A DNA stretch of 42,534 bases from Halomonas sp. KAO (GCF_015595025.1 NZ_JADNRL010000025.1:192787-235320); one strand, 5' to 3'. Positions 1-9,798 are shown, numbered from the stretch's first letter. The notes: a model not told the origin generated them from the letters alone. Made by a program: numbers and translations.

Positions 1-75
1 ACGGTGGGGCCGTTTACGCTATTGGTCATGGGGCATGTGATGATCGCCGCCCCGACACGAGGAGAGGGTCTGTAA
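1..75 (+). CDS. Possible 3' end of an unidentified upstream gene
   Basis: Frame 1 is open from the window edge to a TAA at 73-75, giving about 24 residues with a hydrophobic stretch (GPFTLLVMGHVMIAAP). The stop overlaps the ATG of the next gene as TAATG, the arrangement expected of translationally coupled genes. The hydrophobic tail would fit a membrane protein, but it is too short to assign to a family. Frame 3 is also open here, so the call rests on the TAATG junction alone. Confidence 0.35.
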   Translation, partial: TVGPFTLLVMGHVMIAAPTRGEGL

Positions 76-1307
76 TGAGCGAAGTGGAACGGCACTGCGA
101 CAAGGGGCTCGTCGAGACCAGCTCGGCGCTGCTTACAGGTGTCAGCCTACCGGCGGCGGTGATTCATGAGGCGCCCCTGACCCATAACCTGATCTGGATG
201 CAGCGCTTCGCCGAGGCTCATGGTGCCCGACTGGCCCCCCACGGCAAGACCACCATGAGCCCGACGCTGTTCCGGCGCCAGCTCGAGGCCGGCGCCTGGG
301 GCATTACCCTGGCCACGGCGCCCCAGTGTCGCGCCGCCTTCGCCCATGGAGTGACGCGACTGCTGATGGCCAACCAGCTGGTGGGGGAGGCCAACATGGC
401 CATGGTGGCGGGGCTGATCCAGGCCGGGGCGGAGTTTTACTGCGTGGTGGACAGCAGCGACAACGTGGGTCAGCTGGGACGCTTCTTCGCCGATCGGGAA
501 CTGCACCTCAATGTGCTGATCGAGCTCGGTGTTCCCGGCGGGCGCTGTGGCTGTCGCAATACCGCCGAGGTCGAGGAGCTGGTAGCGGCGATCGCCGAGC
601 AGCCGGCCCTGCGCCTGGTCGGTATAGAGGGCTATGAGGGTCTGATCGCCGGCGGCGACGAGGTCGCGGCGGTGCGTGCCTATGGGGAGCGGCTGGTCGA
701 GACCGTCAAGGTACTGCACGGCAGCGGGGTGCTGGCGAGCGAGGCGCCTATCGTCACCGCGGCGGGCTCCCGATGGTTTGACCTGATTGCCCAGGCCTTC
801 GACGAGGCGGAGTTGCGAGAGCACTACACGCCGGTGCTGCGGCCGGGGTGCTATGTGGTGCATGACCACAGGCTCTATGCCGATGCCATGGCCGAGGTGA
901 AGGCGCGCGATCCGCACCTCCAGGGCGAGCTGCAGCCGGCGCTGGAGGTGTTCGCCCATGTGCAGTCGCTGCCCGAGCCGGGACTTGCCATCGTGGGCCT
1001 GGGCAAGCGTGATATCGGTCACGAGCCGGACATGCCTCTGCCGTTGCGGCACTATCCTCGCGACACGCTCGCAACGGGGAGTGGGGCGGTGACTGCGCCC
1101 GGTAGCTGGCGCGCCACGCATATCATGGATCAGCATCTCTTCCTGGAGATCCCCCATGATTCCAAGATGGGTAGTGCCGAGCTCGCGGTCGGTGATGTTA
1201 TCGCCTTCGGCACCTCCCACCCCTGCCTGACCTTCGACAAGTGGCGCCACCTGCTGCTGGTGGACGAGACATTGACGGTCACGGAGTCCGTGGCGACCTG
1301 CTTCTAG
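75..1307 (+). CDS. PLP-dependent amino acid deaminase, D-serine dehydratase-like (DSD1) family
   Basis: This 410-residue protein belongs to the fold-type III PLP family that includes D-threonine aldolase and DSD1-type D-serine dehydratase. The N-terminal alanine-racemase-like barrel carries the probable PLP lysine in APHGKTTMSP (residues 54-63). The C-terminal beta domain has the SHPCLTFDKW segment, where related enzymes bind a metal through His and Cys. The expected reaction is deamination of a D-amino or hydroxy-amino acid to a 2-oxo acid plus ammonia in the cytoplasm; the substrate cannot be read from sequence. The ATG is supported by a GAGGAGAGGG ribosome site six to seven bases upstream. 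It converges on a 2-hydroxyacid dehydrogenase only 5 bp away, which could reduce such 2-oxo acids. Confidence 0.8.
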   Translation: MSEVERHCDKGLVETSSALLTGVSLPAAVIHEAPLTHNLIWMQRFAEAHGARLAPHGKTTMSPTLFRRQLEAGAWGITLATAPQCRAAFAHGVTRLLMANQLVGEANMAMVAGLIQAGAEFYCVVDSSDNVGQLGRFFADRELHLNVLIELGVPGGRCGCRNTAEVEELVAAIAEQPALRLVGIEGYEGLIAGGDEVAAVRAYGERLVETVKVLHGSGVLASEAPIVTAAGSRWFDLIAQAFDEAELREHYTPVLRPGCYVVHDHRLYADAMAEVKARDPHLQGELQPALEVFAHVQSLPEPGLAIVGLGKRDIGHEPDMPLPLRHYPRDTLATGSGAVTAPGSWRATHIMDQHLFLEIPHDSKMGSAELAVGDVIAFGTSHPCLTFDKWRHLLLVDETLTVTESVATCF

Positions 1308-1312
1308 AAGGC

Positions 1313-2290
1313 TCAGGGCCTCCAGGCCTCCTCGTTGACCAGGCTGATGGGACGCTGTCCCTGTAGGGCCCGGGTGATGTTGTCCACGGCACGCTGTGCC
1401 ATGGCATCCCGGGTCTCGCGAGTCGCGGAGCCGATATGCGGCAGGGCGACCACGTTGGGCATATGGGGCAGGGGGGACTCGGGAGAGAGCGGCTCCTGCT
1501 CGAAGACATCGAGCCCGGCGGCACGCACCTGGCCCTTCTCCAGCGCCGCGATCAGGTCCGCCTCCCGCACCACTCGGCCGCGGGCAATATTGACGAAGAT
1601 CGCCGAGGGCTTCATCAGGCTGAATTCACGAGCGCCGATTAGGTGTTCGGTCTCGGCGGTCAAGGGAACGGTCACACAAATGATATCCGCCTCTTCGAGT
1701 AGCGCGTCCATCTCACGACGCTCGGCCCCCAGCTCCTGCTCCAGGGCCGGCTTGGGGGAGGCGTTGGAGTAGAGCACGCGCATGCCGAACCCCAGGGCAC
1801 CGCGGCGCGCGATGGCGGCGCCGATGCGGCCGAAACCGATCATGCCCAGCGTCTTGCCGTACACATCGCTACCGAACTGTGCCTCGCCGATACTGGCCTG
1901 CCAGTCGCCGCGCCTGACGAAGTCGGCCAGTTCGACGACACGGCGAGATGCCGCGAGTATCAGCGCGAAGCCGGTATCTGCCGTGGTCTCGGTAAGCACA
2001 TCGGGCGTGTTGCAGAGCAGGATGCCGCGCCGTGTCAGCTCCTCCACCGGGATGCCGTCGTAGCCCACGGAGATGGTGGCGATCGCCTCCAGGTTCGAGG
2101 CGGCATCGAGCCACTCGGGGGTGATTGCGAGTCCGCTGCCGATCAGACCATGGGCCCTGGGCAGGGCGGCGAGGAAGTCGGGGTCCTCGGCAGGGGTGGC
2201 GCCCTGACAGACCTGAACCTCGAAGCGTTCGCCGAGCTGTGCCAGCTGGGCGTCCGTCAGGCGGCCATGGACCAGGATATGTTTCTTCAT
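1313..2290 (-). CDS. D-isomer-specific 2-hydroxyacid dehydrogenase (GhrB / 2-ketogluconate reductase-like)
   Basis: A 325-residue NAD(P)-dependent reductase that should interconvert 2-oxo acids such as glyoxylate, hydroxypyruvate or 2-ketogluconate and their D-2-hydroxy acids. The Rossmann motif GFGRIG is in the middle of the protein. The catalytic Arg of NIARGRVV, the Glu in FEQEP and the His in LPHIGSAT are all present. I chose the ATG at 2290 (MKKHILVHG) because the protein then begins at its first beta strand. An ATG at 2305 would add five residues and has no ribosome site. The gene follows the epd-pgk-fba operon on the same strand, but fba has its own terminator and the 184-base gap allows a separate promoter. 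The exact substrate is open. Confidence 0.85.
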   Translation of the reverse strand: MKKHILVHGRLTDAQLAQLGERFEVQVCQGATPAEDPDFLAALPRAHGLIGSGLAITPEWLDAASNLEAIATISVGYDGIPVEELTRRGILLCNTPDVLTETTADTGFALILAASRRVVELADFVRRGDWQASIGEAQFGSDVYGKTLGMIGFGRIGAAIARRGALGFGMRVLYSNASPKPALEQELGAERREMDALLEEADIICVTVPLTAETEHLIGAREFSLMKPSAIFVNIARGRVVREADLIAALEKGQVRAAGLDVFEQEPLSPESPLPHMPNVVALPHIGSATRETRDAMAQRAVDNITRALQGQRPISLVNEEAWRP

Positions 2291-2428
2291 GCTGCACCGT
2301 TCCATTAATCAGTCATCGATGAATATCGAAGCGGGACCATTATCTGGTATCTGAAGGTATAACACCTCGCGTTCTGCCTGTGCCCTTGCGAGTCACACCG
2401 GGCAGTGGAGCATCAACCAGGGCAGATA

Positions 2429-2456
2429 CAAAACGGGCGGCCCTGAGGCCGCCCGT
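2429..2456 (-). terminator. Rho-independent terminator of the epd-pgk-fba operon
   Basis: A perfect 10-bp stem (ACGGGCGGCC, 2433-2442, with GGCCGCCCGT, 2447-2456) closes a 4-base loop. Read on the minus strand it is followed by TTTTG. It begins about 18 bases past the fba stop codon. Confidence 0.85.
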
Positions 2457-2474
2457 AAATCATGCGAGATGTGC

Positions 2475-3539
2475 TTAGCGCACCTTGGGGTCCAGCTCGC
2501 CGCTTGCGTAGCGCTCGTACATCGCCTCCAGGTTGATCGGCTTGATCTTGGAAGCGTTGCCGGCGGTGCCGAAGGCCTCGTAGCGATCGATGCAGAGATC
2601 GCGCATGGCGGTGACGGTCTCCTTGAGGAACTTGCGCGGGTCGAACTCGCTGGGGTTCTCGGCCAGGAAGCGACGCACCGCGCCGGTGGAGGCCAGGCGC
2701 AGGTCGGTATCGATATTGACCTTGCGCACCCCGTGCCTGATGCCCTCGATGATCTCCTCGACGGGCACGCCGTAGGTCTCGGGGATCTCGCCGCCGTGGG
2801 CGTTGATGATCTCGAGCCACTCCTGGGGCACCGAGGAGGAGCCATGCATCACCAGATGGGTATCGGGGATGCGGGCGTGGATCTCCTTGATGCGCTGGAT
2901 GGAGAGGGTGTCGCCGGTGGGCGGCCGAGTGAACTTGTAGGCGCCGTGGCTGGTGCCGATGGCGATGGCCAGGGCGTCCACACCGGTGGCCTTGACGAAG
3001 TCGGCGGCCTCTTCCGGGTCGGTGAGCAGCTGATCCATGTCCAGCTTGCCCTCGGCGCCGATGCCATCTTCCTCACCGGCCATGCCGGTTTCCAGGCTGC
3101 CCAGGCAGCCCAGCTCGCCCTCCACGGAGACCCCGCAGGCGTGGGCCATCTCCACGGTGCGACGGGTGACGTCGACGTTGTAGTCGTAGTCCATCGGGGT
3201 CTTGCCGTCCTCGCCCAGGGAGCCGTCCATCATCACCGAGGAGAAGCCCAGCTGGATGGAGCGCTGGCATACCCCGGGGCTGGTGCCGTGATCCTGGTGC
3301 ATCACCACCGGGATGTGCGGAAACTCCTCCACCGCGGCCAGGATCAGGTGGCGCAGGAAGGGGGCACCGGCGTACTTGCGGGCACCGGCAGAGGCCTGGA
3401 CGATCACCGGGGAGTCGGTGCGGTCGGCGGCTTCCATGATGGCGCGCATCTGCTCGAGGTTGTTGACGTTGAAGGCCGGCACGCCGTAGCCATGTTCGGC
3501 GGCGTGGTCCAGCAGCTGGCGCATGCTGATCAGTGCCAT
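2475..3539 (-). CDS. fba: Class II fructose-1,6-bisphosphate aldolase (Calvin-cycle subtype)
   Basis: The 354-residue enzyme reversibly cleaves fructose 1,6-bisphosphate to dihydroxyacetone phosphate and glyceraldehyde 3-phosphate in glycolysis and gluconeogenesis. Zinc-site and catalytic residues are visible in HQDHGTS (residues 81-87, with Asp83 and His84), in the later MHGSSSVP segment, and in the substrate-phosphate motif KVNIDTDLR. Length and N-terminus match the Calvin-cycle-type class IIB aldolases found in pseudomonads and halomonads. It is the last gene of epd-pgk-fba and lies 89 bases after pgk. The block ends in the strong hairpin at 2433-2456. Confidence 0.96.
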   Translation of the reverse strand: MALISMRQLLDHAAEHGYGVPAFNVNNLEQMRAIMEAADRTDSPVIVQASAGARKYAGAPFLRHLILAAVEEFPHIPVVMHQDHGTSPGVCQRSIQLGFSSVMMDGSLGEDGKTPMDYDYNVDVTRRTVEMAHACGVSVEGELGCLGSLETGMAGEEDGIGAEGKLDMDQLLTDPEEAADFVKATGVDALAIAIGTSHGAYKFTRPPTGDTLSIQRIKEIHARIPDTHLVMHGSSSVPQEWLEIINAHGGEIPETYGVPVEEIIEGIRHGVRKVNIDTDLRLASTGAVRRFLAENPSEFDPRKFLKETVTAMRDLCIDRYEAFGTAGNASKIKPINLEAMYERYASGELDPKVR

Positions 3540-3628
3540 ATTCTCACCTGTCGTTCGTGGTGGCGGCGGCGCCCGGAGGCAGCCGCCGCGTGGAGAGTCG
3601 TGTCGGGATTCGTCTAGTCTCTAGTCTA

Positions 3629-4798
3629 TCAGGCCTGGGCCGCGGCGGCTTCCAGGGCGGCGACCGCCGGCAGGGTCTTGCCCTCGACATACTCGAGGAA
3701 GGCGCCGCCACCGGTGGAAATATAGGAGACCGCATTGGCGATACCATACTTGTCGATGGCCGCCAGGGTATCGCCGCCGCCGGCGATGGAGAAGGCCGGG
3801 CTGTCGGCGATGGCCCGGGAGATCACCTCGGTGCCCTTGCCGAACTGGTCGATCTCGAAGACGCCGACCGGGCCGTTCCACAGAATGGTGCCGGCATCCT
3901 TGAGCATGGCCCCCAGGCGAGCGGCGCTCTCCGGACCGATATCGAGGATCATCTCGTCATCGGCGACTCGGTCCACCGGCTTGACGATGGCCTCGGCGGC
4001 GTCGGAGAACTCGGTGGCCACCACCACGTCGCTTGGCAGCGGGATCTCCACCTTGTCCATCAGTGCCCTGGCCTGGCCGATCAGGTCGGCCTCGTGCAGC
4101 GACTTGCCCACGTTGTGGCCGGCCGCGGCGATAAAGGTGTTGGCGATGCCGCCGCCGACGATCAGCTGGTCGCACTTCTCGGAGAGCGCCGTCAGCACCT
4201 CCAGCTTGGTGGAGACCTTGGAGCCGCCGACGATGGCGGCCATGGGGCGGGCCGGAGTGGCCAGGGCCTTCTCCAGGGCATCCAGCTCGGCGGCCAGCAG
4301 CGGGCCGGCACAGGCCACCGAGGCGAAGCGTGCCACGCCATGGGTGGAGGCCTGGGCGCGATGGGCGGTGCCGAAGGCATCCATCACGTAGATATCGCAG
4401 AGGGCGGCGTACTGCTTGGCGAGCGCCTCGTCGTCCTTCTTCTCACCCTGGTTGAAGCGCACGTTCTCGAGCAGCACCACCTCGCCATCGGTCACCTCGA
4501 CCCCGCCGTCCAGGTACTCCTTGACCAGCCGTACCGGGCGGCCCAGCAGCTCGCCCAGGTGGTCGGCCACCGGCGCCAGCGAGAACTCCTCGGCGGGCTC
4601 GCCCTCGGTGGGGCGGCCCAGGTGGCTCATCAGCAGCACCCGGGCGCCGCCATCCAGGGCGGTCTGGATGGAGGGCAGGGCGGCACGCAGGCGCGCATCG
4701 CTGGTCACCTTGCCGTTCTTGACGGGCACGTTGAGGTCCTCGCGGATCAGCACTCGCTTTCCGCTGAGGTCGAGGTCGGTCATCTTGCGCACGTTCAT
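3629..4798 (-). CDS. pgk: Phosphoglycerate kinase
   Basis: The 389-residue cytoplasmic kinase transfers phosphate between 1,3-bisphosphoglycerate and ADP. Landmarks in order are [11 protein letters not shown] (near residues 18-28), [11 protein letters not shown] (substrate binding), [12 protein letters not shown] (the hinge) and GGGDTLAAI (nucleotide binding near the C-terminus). The frame stays open far upstream into epd. The start at 4798 is set by the family N-terminus ([15 protein letters not shown]) and by AGGA about ten bases before it. It lies 38 bases after epd, in the conserved epd-pgk-fba order known from E. coli and Pseudomonas. Confidence 0.97.
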   Translation of the reverse strand: MNVRKMTDLDLSGKRVLIREDLNVPVKNGKVTSDARLRAALPSIQTALDGGARVLLMSHLGRPTEGEPAEEFSLAPVADHLGELLGRPVRLVKEYLDGGVEVTDGEVVLLENVRFNQGEKKDDEALAKQYAALCDIYVMDAFGTAHRAQASTHGVARFASVACAGPLLAAELDALEKALATPARPMAAIVGGSKVSTKLEVLTALSEKCDQLIVGGGIANTFIAAAGHNVGKSLHEADLIGQARALMDKVEIPLPSDVVVATEFSDAAEAIVKPVDRVADDEMILDIGPESAARLGAMLKDAGTILWNGPVGVFEIDQFGKGTEVISRAIADSPAFSIAGGGDTLAAIDKYGIANAVSYISTGGGAFLEYVEGKTLPAVAALEAAAAQA

Positions 4799-4836
4799 CG
4801 GGGGGTGTTCCTCATCTTGGGGAAACCGTAAGGGGA

Positions 4837-5862
4837 TCAGGGAGCGTCGAGGGGCATGACGGCCAGGCGCCGCGTGACATCGAGCATGCGGTTGGCGAAC
4901 CCCCACTCGTTGTCGAACCAGCACAGCAGCTTGATCAGGCGGCTGCCGGCCACCCGGGTCTGGGTGGCGTCCACGATACCGGAGCGTGGGTCGTGGTTGA
5001 AGTCGACCGAGGCCATGGGTTCCTCGGTGTAGCCCAGCAGGCCGGCCAGGCGTCCGCGACTGGCCTCGGCGAGCAGGTCGTTCACCTCGCTGGCGCTGGT
5101 GTCCTGGCGCACCGTGATGGACAGGTCCATGGCCGAGACATTGATGGTCGGCACCCGCATATGCAGGCACTCGAAGCGACCGGCCAAATGAGGCATCAGG
5201 CGGTTGATGCCACGGGCCAGGCCGGTGTCCACCGGCACGATGGAGTGCATCGCCGAGCGGGTCAGGCGCAGGTCGGTCTGGTGGTAGGCGTCGATCACCG
5301 GCTGGTCGTTCATCGCCGAGTGAATGGTGGTGGTGACGCCGTGTTCGATGCCGAGTGCCTCGTCGAGCACGGTGAGCACCGGCACCAGGCAGTTGGTGGT
5401 GCAGGAGGCCGCCGAGACGATACGCCGGGCGGGGACCAGTTCGTGGTCGTTGATGCCGCTGACGATGGTGGCGTCGACGTCGGCCTCCGCCGGCTGGGAG
5501 AACAGCAGGCGGCCGGCGCCGGCGTTCAGGTGGCACTCGGCCGTGGCGCGATCCTTGAAGCTGCCGGAACACTCCAGCACCAGATCGATATTGAGCTCCT
5601 GCCAGGGCAGGCGGCGGGGGTCCGGCTCGGAGAGCACGCGAATCGCCCGGCCGTCGATCATCAGGTGGTCGCCATCGACCTCGACCCGCGCCGGAAAGCG
5701 GCCATGGGTGGTGTCGTAGCGGGTCAGGTAGGCGATGGTGTCGAGCCCCGACAGCTCGTTGATGGCCACCACCTCGAGCTGTGGCTCGGCACGCTCGATA
5801 AGGGCGCGCAGCACGCACTGGCCGATGCGGCCGTAACCGTTGATGGCGATGCGATAGGCCAT
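4837..5862 (-). CDS. epd: D-erythrose-4-phosphate dehydrogenase (GAPDH family)
   Basis: A 341-residue NAD-dependent dehydrogenase of the GAPDH superfamily. The Rossmann motif NGYGRIG is at residues 8-14. The catalytic Cys154 is in SAASCTTNC, followed by [14 protein letters not shown] and, near the end, the [12 protein letters not shown] signature. The sequence resembles Epd more than glycolytic Gap in the segments around HSAMNDQ and SVDFNHDP. Epd makes 4-phosphoerythronate for pyridoxal phosphate synthesis. Glycolytic GAPDH activity cannot be ruled out, because in several gammaproteobacteria the gene next to pgk may serve both roles. It heads epd-pgk-fba and lies 52 bases after lrgB on the same strand. 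Confidence 0.85.
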   Translation of the reverse strand: MAYRIAINGYGRIGQCVLRALIERAEPQLEVVAINELSGLDTIAYLTRYDTTHGRFPARVEVDGDHLMIDGRAIRVLSEPDPRRLPWQELNIDLVLECSGSFKDRATAECHLNAGAGRLLFSQPAEADVDATIVSGINDHELVPARRIVSAASCTTNCLVPVLTVLDEALGIEHGVTTTIHSAMNDQPVIDAYHQTDLRLTRSAMHSIVPVDTGLARGINRLMPHLAGRFECLHMRVPTINVSAMDLSITVRQDTSASEVNDLLAEASRGRLAGLLGYTEEPMASVDFNHDPRSGIVDATQTRVAGSRLIKLLCWFDNEWGFANRMLDVTRRLAVMPLDAP

Positions 5863-5914
5863 GGCGTCGAGCGTCTCCCCAGCGGGTAGTGAAGACCGGC
5901 GATTCTAGCGTATT

Positions 5915-6631
5915 TCAGCCGACGAGTCCCGGCAGCCGCCAGGCCAGCGGCAGCAGCAGGGCGGTGAGGATGCCGGTGAGGCTCATGCCCAGCGAGGAGA
6001 AGGCACCGGCGGTGGGGCTGATCTCGAAGGCGCGGACCGTGCCCAGGGCATGGCCATTGATGCCCAGCGCCAGGCCGAGCAGGCGCTCGTCCTGGATGTC
6101 GAGCCAGCGTGCCACCAGGCTGACGCAGCCGATCGCCGCCACACCGGTGACCAGCAGGCCGCCCATCAGCAGCGCCACCGAGCCGCCCAGGCGTTCGGTG
6201 ATGCCGATGGCGATGGGGGCGGTGACCGACTTGGGGGCCAGGGAGGCGAGGATCTCGGAGGGGGCACCCATCACCCAGGCGATGCCTACCGCGTAGAGGG
6301 CAGCCATGGTGGCGGCGATGGGCAGGCAGAGCAGCAGCGGTCGCCACAGCTCGCGGATCTTGCCCATCTGCTGGTAGAGGGGCAGGCCCAGAGCCACCGT
6401 GGCCGGCCCCAGCAGCAGCGTCATCCAGCCGGCTCCCGCACGGTAGTCGGCATAGTCGATGCCGAACAACCATAGCGCGGTGGCCAGCAGCAGGGCGGCC
6501 ACCAGCAGCGGAGGGCACCAGGCGGGGGCACGCAGGGCACGAAACAGCCGGTCGCCGGTGAAGTAGGCGGCGAGCGTGAGTGCCACGGCGGCGAGGGGGT
6601 TGGCCATCAGCTGCTCGATCAGATCACTCAT
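5915..6631 (-). CDS. lrgB: LrgB/CidB family membrane transporter
   Basis: A 238-residue inner-membrane protein with about seven hydrophobic segments, typical of LrgB/CidB (YohK). Family landmarks include SLAPKSVTAPIAIGITE and the C-terminal run GHALGTVRAFEISPTAGAFS. LrgAB pairs were first linked to murein hydrolase control. Bacillus PftAB transports pyruvate and plant PLGG1, an LrgA-LrgB fusion, moves glycolate and glycerate. The start MSDLIEQLMANP at 6631 overlaps the end of lrgA by 8 bases (ATGAGTGA), a sign of translational coupling. An upstream in-frame ATG at 6661 would lie inside lrgA and has no better ribosome site. Confidence 0.9.
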   Translation of the reverse strand: MSDLIEQLMANPLAAVALTLAAYFTGDRLFRALRAPAWCPPLLVAALLLATALWLFGIDYADYRAGAGWMTLLLGPATVALGLPLYQQMGKIRELWRPLLLCLPIAATMAALYAVGIAWVMGAPSEILASLAPKSVTAPIAIGITERLGGSVALLMGGLLVTGVAAIGCVSLVARWLDIQDERLLGLALGINGHALGTVRAFEISPTAGAFSSLGMSLTGILTALLLPLAWRLPGLVG

Positions 6632-6998
6632 GGGGAGCCTCCCGGCTGTCCGCGCTGGCATCGGCCACCAGTCGACGCATCAGCCACAGGGTGGTGAAGA
6701 CGCTGAGCAGGGTGCCCAGCAGCAGGGCGACCAGGATGGCGGTGAGCTGGCCGGCGAGCTCGTCGAGGATAAAGAAGATGCCGACCACGCCGGGCATGAT
6801 CAGCAGTGCCAGGGCGGCGATCAGCGGCCGGGCCGCGGCGGCGATATCGTCGAAGCCGCCGCCGTGGAGCGCTAGCCAGGCGGTGAGCAGCAGCATGCCG
6901 ATCACGCCGGCGGAAACCGGCAGGCCGGTGAGGAGGACCAGCGCCTCACCGGCCAGCAGAAAGCCGATCAGCCAGAGGAAACCACGCAGTGTCGTCAA
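6624..6998 (-). CDS. lrgA: LrgA/CidA family membrane protein, probable TTG start
   Basis: A small inner-membrane protein of 124 residues with four hydrophobic segments, partner of LrgB. The family core is the stretch from GLPVSAGVIGMLLL to IMPGVVGIFFILDEL. No ATG lies near the family N-terminus. The best start is TTG at 6998, with CCGGAGGC a few bases upstream, giving LTTLRGFLWLIGFLLAG. The longer frame from an ATG at 7097 would run into the preceding gene and add an unlikely polar leader. A weak TTG start would keep LrgA low relative to its neighbours. lrgA overlaps lrgB by 8 bases. Confidence 0.85.
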   Translation of the reverse strand: MTTLRGFLWLIGFLLAGEALVLLTGLPVSAGVIGMLLLTAWLALHGGGFDDIAAAARPLIAALALLIMPGVVGIFFILDELAGQLTAILVALLLGTLLSVFTTLWLMRRLVADASADSREAPHE

Positions 6999-7059
6999 GC
7001 CAGCCTCCGGTCCTAGGGTGCCATGGGACGGTACCGTTCCAGCAGTGTGGCGGCCATGG

Positions 7060-7467
7060 TCACTCCTGTTGTGTGACGGCAACGCCCTGCTCGGCAAAGA
7101 CCTCCTGTGCCACTCGCAGGGCGTTCAAGGCCCGCGGGAAGCCGACATAGGGGATAAGGTGAATGATGCAGCCGGCTATTTCGTCGGGCGTCAGGCCAAC
7201 GTTCAGGCCGGTTACCACATGCATGCCGATCTGGGGCGTGCCCTGGGCAACCAGCGCCGAGATGGTCGTCAATACCTTCTGCTTGTTGTCGAGACCCGGG
7301 CGGGCATAGACATCGCCGAAGGCGAACTCCACCACCATCCGGGTCAGGTCGGGGGCGACATCCTTGAAGCTCTCGCCGATCTCCATATGGCCCGTGGGGC
7401 TGTTCTCGTCGGGGATGCTCAGCTCCATCAGCTTGTCCATGCCCTTTTGATAACGATCAGTTGTCAT
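7060..7467 (-). CDS. Carboxymuconolactone decarboxylase family protein
   Basis: This 135-residue soluble protein matches the CMD/PcaC-AhpD-like fold: a short helical domain with RPGLDNKQKVLTTISALVA and the GLTPDEIAGCIIHLIPYVGFP segment. It lacks the CxxC pair of AhpD, so peroxidase activity is unlikely. True PcaC acts in protocatechuate degradation, but no other genes of that pathway are nearby, so the substrate is unknown. The start at 7467 (MTTDRYQKGM) follows AGGAGA at good spacing. Its place between tkt and lrgAB on one strand suggests co-transcription with lrgAB. Confidence 0.8.
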   Translation of the reverse strand: MTTDRYQKGMDKLMELSIPDENSPTGHMEIGESFKDVAPDLTRMVVEFAFGDVYARPGLDNKQKVLTTISALVAQGTPQIGMHVVTGLNVGLTPDEIAGCIIHLIPYVGFPRALNALRVAQEVFAEQGVAVTQQE

Positions 7468-7559
7468 ATCGCTCTCCTTTCGTCTCCGGCGGTTGCAGGT
7501 TGCATCGCCGGGCTTGGCGACGCTTGTCGCGCAAGGGTTCCACATGAAAGATTCCACAA

Positions 7560-7590
7560 GAAAGGGGCTCGGCAATCGCCAGCCCCTTTC
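7560..7590 (-). terminator. Hairpin terminator after tkt
   Basis: A perfect 10-bp stem (GAAAGGGGCT, 7560-7569, with AGCCCCTTTC, 7581-7590) with an 11-base loop lies between the tkt stop and the start of the CMD gene. Read on the minus strand it is followed by TTGTGG, so the T-run is weak. Confidence 0.6.
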
Positions 7591-7671
7591 AGGTGTCGCC
7601 TCGGCCTTGCCTGTCCCTCCGGCTGACCTGTTCGCGGAGGCCGGAAGGCTAGGGCCGCGTTGGCGTCGAGG

Positions 7672-9690
7672 TCAGCCGTCAGTGCCCTCGAGCAGCTCGG
7701 TGGCCTGATTGATCACGTTTTGCACGGTGAAGCCGAAGTGCTTGAACAGCTCGCCCGCCGGGGCGGACTCGCCATAGCTGCGCATGCCGATCACGCGACC
7801 GTCGAGGCCCACATACTTGTACCAGAAGTCGGCATGGCCGGCCTCGATGGCGATGCGACGGGTCACGGCCCTGGGCAGCACGCTCTCGCGGTACTCGGCA
7901 TCCTGGGCGTCGAAGCGGTAGGTGGAGGGCATGGAGACCACGCGCACGGCGTGGCCGGCCTGCTCCAGCTCGGCGGCGGCGTCCATGGCCAGGCCGACCT
8001 CGGAGCCGGTGGCGATCAGGATCAGGTCGGGGGTGCCGTCGCAGTCCTTGAGCTCGCTCTCTTTCAGCACATAGCCGCCGCGCTGGATATTGGCCAGCTG
8101 CTGCTTGGTGCGCGACTGGTGGGGCAGGCCCTGGCGGGAGAGCACCAGCGCCGTGGGGCCGGCGTTGCGCTTGATGGCGGCATCCCAGGCGGCGGCGGTC
8201 TCGGTGGCGTCGCAGGGGCGCCAGGTGGCCAGGTTGGGCGTGGTGCGCAGATTGGTGAGCTGCTCCACCGGCTGATGGGTGGGACCGTCCTCGCCCAGGC
8301 CGATGGAGTCATGGGTGAAGACGTAGATGGCGCGCTTGCCCATCAGGGCCGCCATGCGCACCGCGTTGCGCATGTACTCCATGAAGATCAGGAAGGTGGC
8401 GCCGTAGGGGATAAAACCGCCATGCAGGACGATACCGTTCATGATCGCGCCCATGCCGAACTCGCGGACCCCGTAGTGGAGGTAGTTGCCCTCCGGGGTC
8501 TGCGGGGTGATCGCCTGCGCCCCCTCCCAGAAGGTCAGGTTCGAGGGGGCCAGGTCGGCGCTGCCGCCGAGCAGCTCGGGCAGCTGCGGCCCCAGCTCGT
8601 TGAGGCAGTTGAGCGAGGCCTTGCGCGAGGCGATGGACCCACCCTTCTCCTGGGCACGCTGCACCATGGCTTCGCTGGTGAAGGCGGTGGGCAGCTTGCA
8701 CTCCATGCGGCGAGCAAACTCGCGAGCCAGCTCCGGGTGGGCCTGGGCGTAGCGCTCGAAGCGGGCCTGCCACTTCTCCTGCTGGGTCTGGCCGGCCTCG
8801 CTGGCGTCCCAGCCACGATAGATCTCCTCGGGCACATGGAAGGGCGCGTGGGGCCATTCGAGCCGCTGACGAGCGGCGGCCACCTCGTCCTCGCCGAGCG
8901 GGGCGCCATGGGTGGCGGCGGTACCCTGCTTGCCGGGGGCGCCGAAGCCGATGATCGTCTTGCAGATGATCAGGCTGGGCTTGTCATCCTGGCTGCGTGC
9001 CATCTCGATGGCGGCCTGTATCTCCTCGGGCTTGTGGCCGTCGACGTTGGGCACCACGTGCCAGCCATAGGCCTCGAAGCGCTTGGCGGTGTCCTCGGTG
9101 AACCACTCCTCGACCTCACCATCGATGGAGATGCCGTTGTCGTCATAGAGGGCGATCAGCTTGCCGAGCTGCTGGGTGCCGGCCAGGGAGCAGGCCTCGT
9201 GAGAGACGCCCTCCATCAGGCAGCCGTCGCCGACGAACACATAGGTGTAGTGGTCGACGATATCGTGACCGGGGCGGTTGAACTGGGCCGCCAGGGTCTT
9301 CTCGGCGAGTGCCATGCCCACGGCGTTGGCCAGGCCCTGGCCCAGCGGTCCGGTAGTGGTCTCGATCCCCGGGGCGTAGCCGTATTCGGGGTGGCCGGCG
9401 GTCTTGGCGTGGAGCTGGCGGAAGTTCTGCAGCTCCTCGAGACCGAGCTCGTAGCCGGTGAGATGGAGCAGGGAGTAGAGCAGCATGGAGCCGTGACCGT
9501 TGGAGAGCACGAAACGGTCGCGGTCGGGCCACTTCGGGTCGGCCGGGTTGTGCTTGAGGTAGTCGTTCCACAGCACCTCGGCGATGTCGGCCATGCCCAT
9601 GGGCGCGCCGGGGTGGCCGGAGTTGGCCTTCTGGACGGCATCCATGGAGAGGGCGCGAATGGCGTTGGCCAGTTCGAAACGTGACGGCAT
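7672..9690 (-). CDS. tkt: Transketolase
   Basis: The 672-residue thiamine-diphosphate enzyme moves two-carbon ketol units between sugar phosphates in the non-oxidative pentose phosphate pathway (or the Calvin cycle). Landmarks are [18 protein letters not shown] at the N-terminus, the ThDP motif [26 protein letters not shown], the [13 protein letters not shown] loop, and the C-terminal transketolase domain. The frame stays open to 9999. The ATG at 9690 ([14 protein letters not shown]) is chosen because it fits the family N-terminus and has AGGAG upstream. It is divergent from metK, as in the pseudomonad tkt-metK neighbourhood. Confidence 0.97.
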   Translation of the reverse strand: MPSRFELANAIRALSMDAVQKANSGHPGAPMGMADIAEVLWNDYLKHNPADPKWPDRDRFVLSNGHGSMLLYSLLHLTGYELGLEELQNFRQLHAKTAGHPEYGYAPGIETTTGPLGQGLANAVGMALAEKTLAAQFNRPGHDIVDHYTYVFVGDGCLMEGVSHEACSLAGTQQLGKLIALYDDNGISIDGEVEEWFTEDTAKRFEAYGWHVVPNVDGHKPEEIQAAIEMARSQDDKPSLIICKTIIGFGAPGKQGTAATHGAPLGEDEVAAARQRLEWPHAPFHVPEEIYRGWDASEAGQTQQEKWQARFERYAQAHPELAREFARRMECKLPTAFTSEAMVQRAQEKGGSIASRKASLNCLNELGPQLPELLGGSADLAPSNLTFWEGAQAITPQTPEGNYLHYGVREFGMGAIMNGIVLHGGFIPYGATFLIFMEYMRNAVRMAALMGKRAIYVFTHDSIGLGEDGPTHQPVEQLTNLRTTPNLATWRPCDATETAAAWDAAIKRNAGPTALVLSRQGLPHQSRTKQQLANIQRGGYVLKESELKDCDGTPDLILIATGSEVGLAMDAAAELEQAGHAVRVVSMPSTYRFDAQDAEYRESVLPRAVTRRIAIEAGHADFWYKYVGLDGRVIGMRSYGESAPAGELFKHFGFTVQNVINQATELLEGTDG

Positions 9691-9798
9691 GGGAGAGCTC
9701 CTCGCCTGCGTTCCACGCCGTACGGTGGCGGGGACGGGCTGTCTGGCTGGATCGGACGCCACGCGGGAGGGGCGTGGCGCGGTCGAATTCGGTGGCGT

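Noticed and set aside
3629..5818. A 729-codon frame joining pgk to a long upstream extension
   Set aside because: The extension is an out-of-frame reading of epd on the same strand; the Pgk N-terminus and ribosome site place the start at 4798.
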